64,000 bases of DNA from Paractinoplanes ferrugineus. Its GTDB lineage: Bacteria; Actinomycetota; Actinomycetes; Mycobacteriales; Micromonosporaceae. The stretch is from NCBI RefSeq assembly GCF_016862195.1, contig NZ_BOMM01000008.1, forward strand, positions 124,001-188,000, given 5' to 3'. The notes under the pieces were generated by a model, which was given only the letters and a program-made list of their open reading frames with translations, ran no database searches and had not been told where the DNA came from. Below, piece by piece: positions 61,916-64,000 of the stretch (position 1 is the stretch's first letter; each line of letters opens with the position of its first letter). Both the position numbers and the translations under genes were made by a program.

Positions 61916-61945
61916 GGCCCGGGAATCCGCGTCGATTCCCGGGCC
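61916..61945. terminator. Bidirectional terminator
   Basis: A perfect 12-bp stem GGCCCGGGAATC/GATTCCCGGGCC with a 6-nt loop lies between the convergent MBL and lipid kinase genes. Confidence 0.88.
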
Positions 61946-61959
61946 GTCAGCCGGCCCGG

Positions 61960-62877
61960 CTAGGCGGCGGCCTCGGGCGACTCCCGGGGTACGCAGATCT
62001 TCACCGCTCCCGGGCAGACCGAGGCCGAGAAGCTCTTGGTCTTGGTACGGGCGCCGCCGTCGAGTTCGTACTCCATCTTGCTCTTGAGTTTCACGTCGAT
62101 CCGGCGGGCTCGGGTGGTTCGGATGAACGGCGAGTGATCGGAGCGGCCGACCGCCATCGTGCCGAGAGCGCGGGCCCACTCCAGGGCGCCGTGCGCGGTG
62201 GCGACACCGACGTCCAGCCAGCCGTCGTCGGGCTTGGCGTCGTCGAACGCGTGGATGCCGCCGGTGATCGTGCCGACGTTGCCGATGAGCACGCAGCTGG
62301 CCTCGTCGTCGAACCACTTCACCCCGTCGATGAGGATGCGGGCGTGCGCCGGCTCGCCGTTGACGTGCCGCACCCCGGCCCACACGTACGCCAGCTTCCC
62401 GAGCCGGTCCTTCATCTTCCGGTCGGCATCGCTGATCATCGCCCCGTCGAACCCGACCCCGGCCATCACCCCGAAGTATTCGCCGGCGAGTCGGCCGAGG
62501 TCGATGCGATGGCGCCGCCCGTGCAACGCGATGTCGACCGCTTCGGCCAGGTTGTGCGGGATGCCCAGGTTGGTGGCAAGCAGGTTCCCGGTGCCGGCCG
62601 GGATGATCGCCACCGGAATCTTCGAGCCGCCCTTCTCCCGGGCGACCACGTCGAGCGACCGCTGCACCATGCCGTCGCCGCCCCACACCACGAGCAGGTC
62701 GACGCCGGCCGCGATGGCCTTGCGAACCTGCTTCGGAGCCTTGCGACTCTTCGGTACCTCGGCCCAGATCAGCTTGTCGACGCCGCCGTCGGTGAGGCGG
62801 CGCCGAAGCTCGTCGAGCCCGCCGTCGAGAGTCTTGCGCTGGTGGGCCACGACGGCGATGGTTCGGGGCGTGTGCAT
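61960..62877 (-). CDS. Diacylglycerol kinase family lipid kinase (YegS/DgkB-like)
   Basis: The 305-residue protein has the catalytic glycine motif LLVVWGGDGMVQRSLDVVA, VAIIPAGTGNLLATNLGIP (nucleotide-binding), YFGVMAGVGFDGAMISDADRKMKDRLG and the C-terminal beta-domain RIDVKLKSKMEYELDGG. The usual GGDGT/S is here GGDGM. It phosphorylates a lipid such as diacylglycerol, feeding phosphatidic acid back to phospholipid synthesis. Start ATG 62877. Confidence 0.92.
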   Translation of the reverse strand: MHTPRTIAVVAHQRKTLDGGLDELRRRLTDGGVDKLIWAEVPKSRKAPKQVRKAIAAGVDLLVVWGGDGMVQRSLDVVAREKGGSKIPVAIIPAGTGNLLATNLGIPHNLAEAVDIALHGRRHRIDLGRLAGEYFGVMAGVGFDGAMISDADRKMKDRLGKLAYVWAGVRHVNGEPAHARILIDGVKWFDDEASCVLIGNVGTITGGIHAFDDAKPDDGWLDVGVATAHGALEWARALGTMAVGRSDHSPFIRTTRARRIDVKLKSKMEYELDGGARTKTKSFSASVCPGAVKICVPRESPEAAA

Positions 62878-62941
62878 GGTCGCGCACTACCCGCTTCGTC
62901 CGATCGGTAATCGGCCCCGCTCGATCGGTGCGGCGGGCCGG

Positions 62942-63520
62942 TCAGCTCACCGTCTCGCGCATGCGCTGCTCGGCGGCGGCGCTTCGGATCACCATGAGCC
63001 GCAGCTCCAACTCGTCGGAGACCATCGACGCCAGGTGCTGCAGGGCACGCAGTTGACGGGGCGACGCCTCGCGAGGGCGGTTGTCGATGACGTTGACGGT
63101 GCCGAGGCGGTAACCGTCGTGGGTGCGGATCGGCGCCGCCGCGTAGAAGCGCAGGCCCAGCTCACCGCGGACCAGCGGGTGCTCCAGCGTGCGCGGGTCG
63201 ACGGCCGCGTTGTTGATGACGTAGATGTCGTCCTGGGCGATGACCGACGCGCACAGGCCCGGCTCCTTGCCCACCTCACGCACGCCGCTCAGCCCCTCGC
63301 AGGCGGCTAGCCACACGCGGTCCTGCTCGACCAGGGACACCGTCGCGATCGGCGTGTCGAAGATGGTCGCCGCCACGAACGCGATCCGCTCGTACGCGTC
63401 CTCGACCGGCTGGTCGACCATCCGATAGCGCCGGACGGCCTCGAGTCGTGCCTGCTCCGGCGAGCCGACACTGTCCAGGTACTCGTACGCGCCGGACGAC
63501 ACCGGATTGCTGTTGGTCAT
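62942..63520 (-). CDS. GAF-domain protein
   Basis: The 192-residue protein is a single GAF domain (about 35-180): YERIAFVAATIFDTPIATVSLVEQDRVWLAACEGL, EPGLCASVIAQDDIYVINNAAVDPRTLEHPLVRGELGLRFYAAAPIRTHDGYRLGTVNVID and a closing helix ASMVSDELELRLM. No output domain is attached. It resembles sensor-only GAF proteins that regulate partners. ATG 63520 has GAGGAGG just upstream. Confidence 0.9.
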   Translation of the reverse strand: MTNSNPVSSGAYEYLDSVGSPEQARLEAVRRYRMVDQPVEDAYERIAFVAATIFDTPIATVSLVEQDRVWLAACEGLSGVREVGKEPGLCASVIAQDDIYVINNAAVDPRTLEHPLVRGELGLRFYAAAPIRTHDGYRLGTVNVIDNRPREASPRQLRALQHLASMVSDELELRLMVIRSAAAEQRMRETVS

Positions 63521-63662
63521 GACCGAACCTCCTCGCCGTGATCGCGGTTACGGCCGAGCCTAGAAATACCCACGGTGTCCCGCAACGGCGCGGACAGCTC
63601 ATTTCGGGGTAACCCGTCCAGTTCGAACGTGAAAGTCGCACCCCGTGTGCGATTCGGGCGGC

Positions 63663-64000
63663 TCACCTGATCCAGCGGTCGTACGGGTGGCGGCCGGGGC
63701 GGAAGCCGTACGCCTCGACGACCGCCACCGCCTCGGCGAAGCCCCGCCCGACCCACTCGGGCAGGTGGGCGTCGCTGCCGAACGAGACCGCCTCGCCGCC
63801 CTCCGCCCGCCACCAGCGCACCAGTTCGGGCCGGGCGGGCCGGCGGGTGTTGATCTCGAGCACCCGGCCGGTGTCCGCGAGCGCGCGCAGCGCCACCCGG
63901 AACTCGTCCTCGAAAGCGGCCGGGTCGAACGGGCCGGCACTCGCCGGCCAGTACCGGCCGACGTAGTCGATGTGGGCGAGCACCTCGAAGGCGTCCGAGC
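63663..64000 (-). CDS. PHP-domain phosphoesterase, C-terminal part (runs off window)
   Basis: The frame enters from the right edge without a start and stops at 63663, covering about 112 residues. LAHIDYVGRYWP, RVLEINTRRPARPELVRWWRAEGGEAVSFGSDAHLPEWVG and AYGFRPGRHPYDRWI match the C-terminal half of PHP phosphoesterases (histidinol-phosphatase-like), with metal ligands His and Asp-Ala-His visible. The GTG at 63983 is internal. Confidence 0.85.
   Translation of the reverse strand, partial: SDAFEVLAHIDYVGRYWPASAGPFDPAAFEDEFRVALRALADTGRVLEINTRRPARPELVRWWRAEGGEAVSFGSDAHLPEWVGRGFAEAVAVVEAYGFRPGRHPYDRWIR

Noticed and set aside
1..64000. tRNA, rRNA or IS elements
   Set aside because: I found no cloverleaf-type sequence, rRNA segment, transposase frame or flanking inverted repeats by reading; a tRNAscan or ISfinder search would settle it.

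Overview
The window is chromosomal DNA from a high-GC actinomycete. The evidence is GTG/TTG-rich starts, pervasive 4-bp ATGA/GTGA gene overlaps, an HrdB/SigA-type sigma factor with a long Lys/Ala-rich N-terminus, and many actinobacteria-only families (DUF3099, DUF3039, DUF4193, DUF3093, DUF3710, DUF3159, DUF3000, DUF7455). A chemotaxis operon at the left edge points to a motile lineage. Together this suggests a Micromonosporaceae member such as Actinoplanes, which has motile spores; that placement is inference. About 68 protein genes are supported. I saw no rRNA, tRNA, IS element, prophage or CRISPR array. Two genes run off the edges (1-81 and 63663-64000).

Layout. 1-5322: chemotaxis-type signalling operon (CheY, CheA, STAS-like protein, CheY, soluble MCP, small unknown, GAF protein). 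5375-11115: DUF3099, psuG-psuK pseudouridine catabolism, DUF3039, a TRIC/UPF0126 membrane protein, a DEAD-type helicase, and a membrane protein plus XRE regulator pair behind a tandem-repeat operator. 11180-16875: DUF7455, the principal sigma factor, an inositol monophosphatase, an LytR_C protein, DUF4193 and DUF3093. 16969-28844: a conserved actinobacterial block (dut, DUF3710, OB-fold, DUF3159, two TrkA/RCK proteins, a KimA-like permease, a TrmA/RlmD-like methyltransferase), a PadR-ABC cassette, folD and dxs. 28922-34821: three tandem membrane-anchored beta-propeller paralogues followed by a two-component system. 34948-37312: a DUF2637 protein and a Gln/Pro/Gly-repeat membrane protein.

37478-49754: thiolase and multifunctional beta-oxidation genes; RNase D-like HRDC protein; membrane-anchored trypsin-like protease; DUF3000; the coproporphyrin-dependent haem genes hemE, hemY/cgoX and chdC; small genes; and thyA-dfrA. 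49799-55982: msrB, a membrane protein, an LPXTG surface protein, a LigD-type polymerase domain, a GNAT gene and a K+ channel, a secreted alpha/beta hydrolase, and LigC. 56050-64000: a HipA-like kinase with DUF3037, a ribbon-helix-helix-like protein with an iteron-type operator, a thioesterase, a dGTPase, a LURP-one protein, an MBL-fold hydrolase, a YegS-like lipid kinase, a GAF protein and a PHP-domain protein.

Most of the window is conserved housekeeping and regulatory DNA. The least explained structures are the triple propeller plus two-component locus, whose third gene seems to have lost a canonical start codon over its conserved N-terminus; the HipA-like/DUF3037 pair; and several unusual operator arrays: 16-bp-period TTGACGT repeats at 10330, 8-bp-period RTTACA iterons at 57740, and a 19-bp palindrome at 58609.
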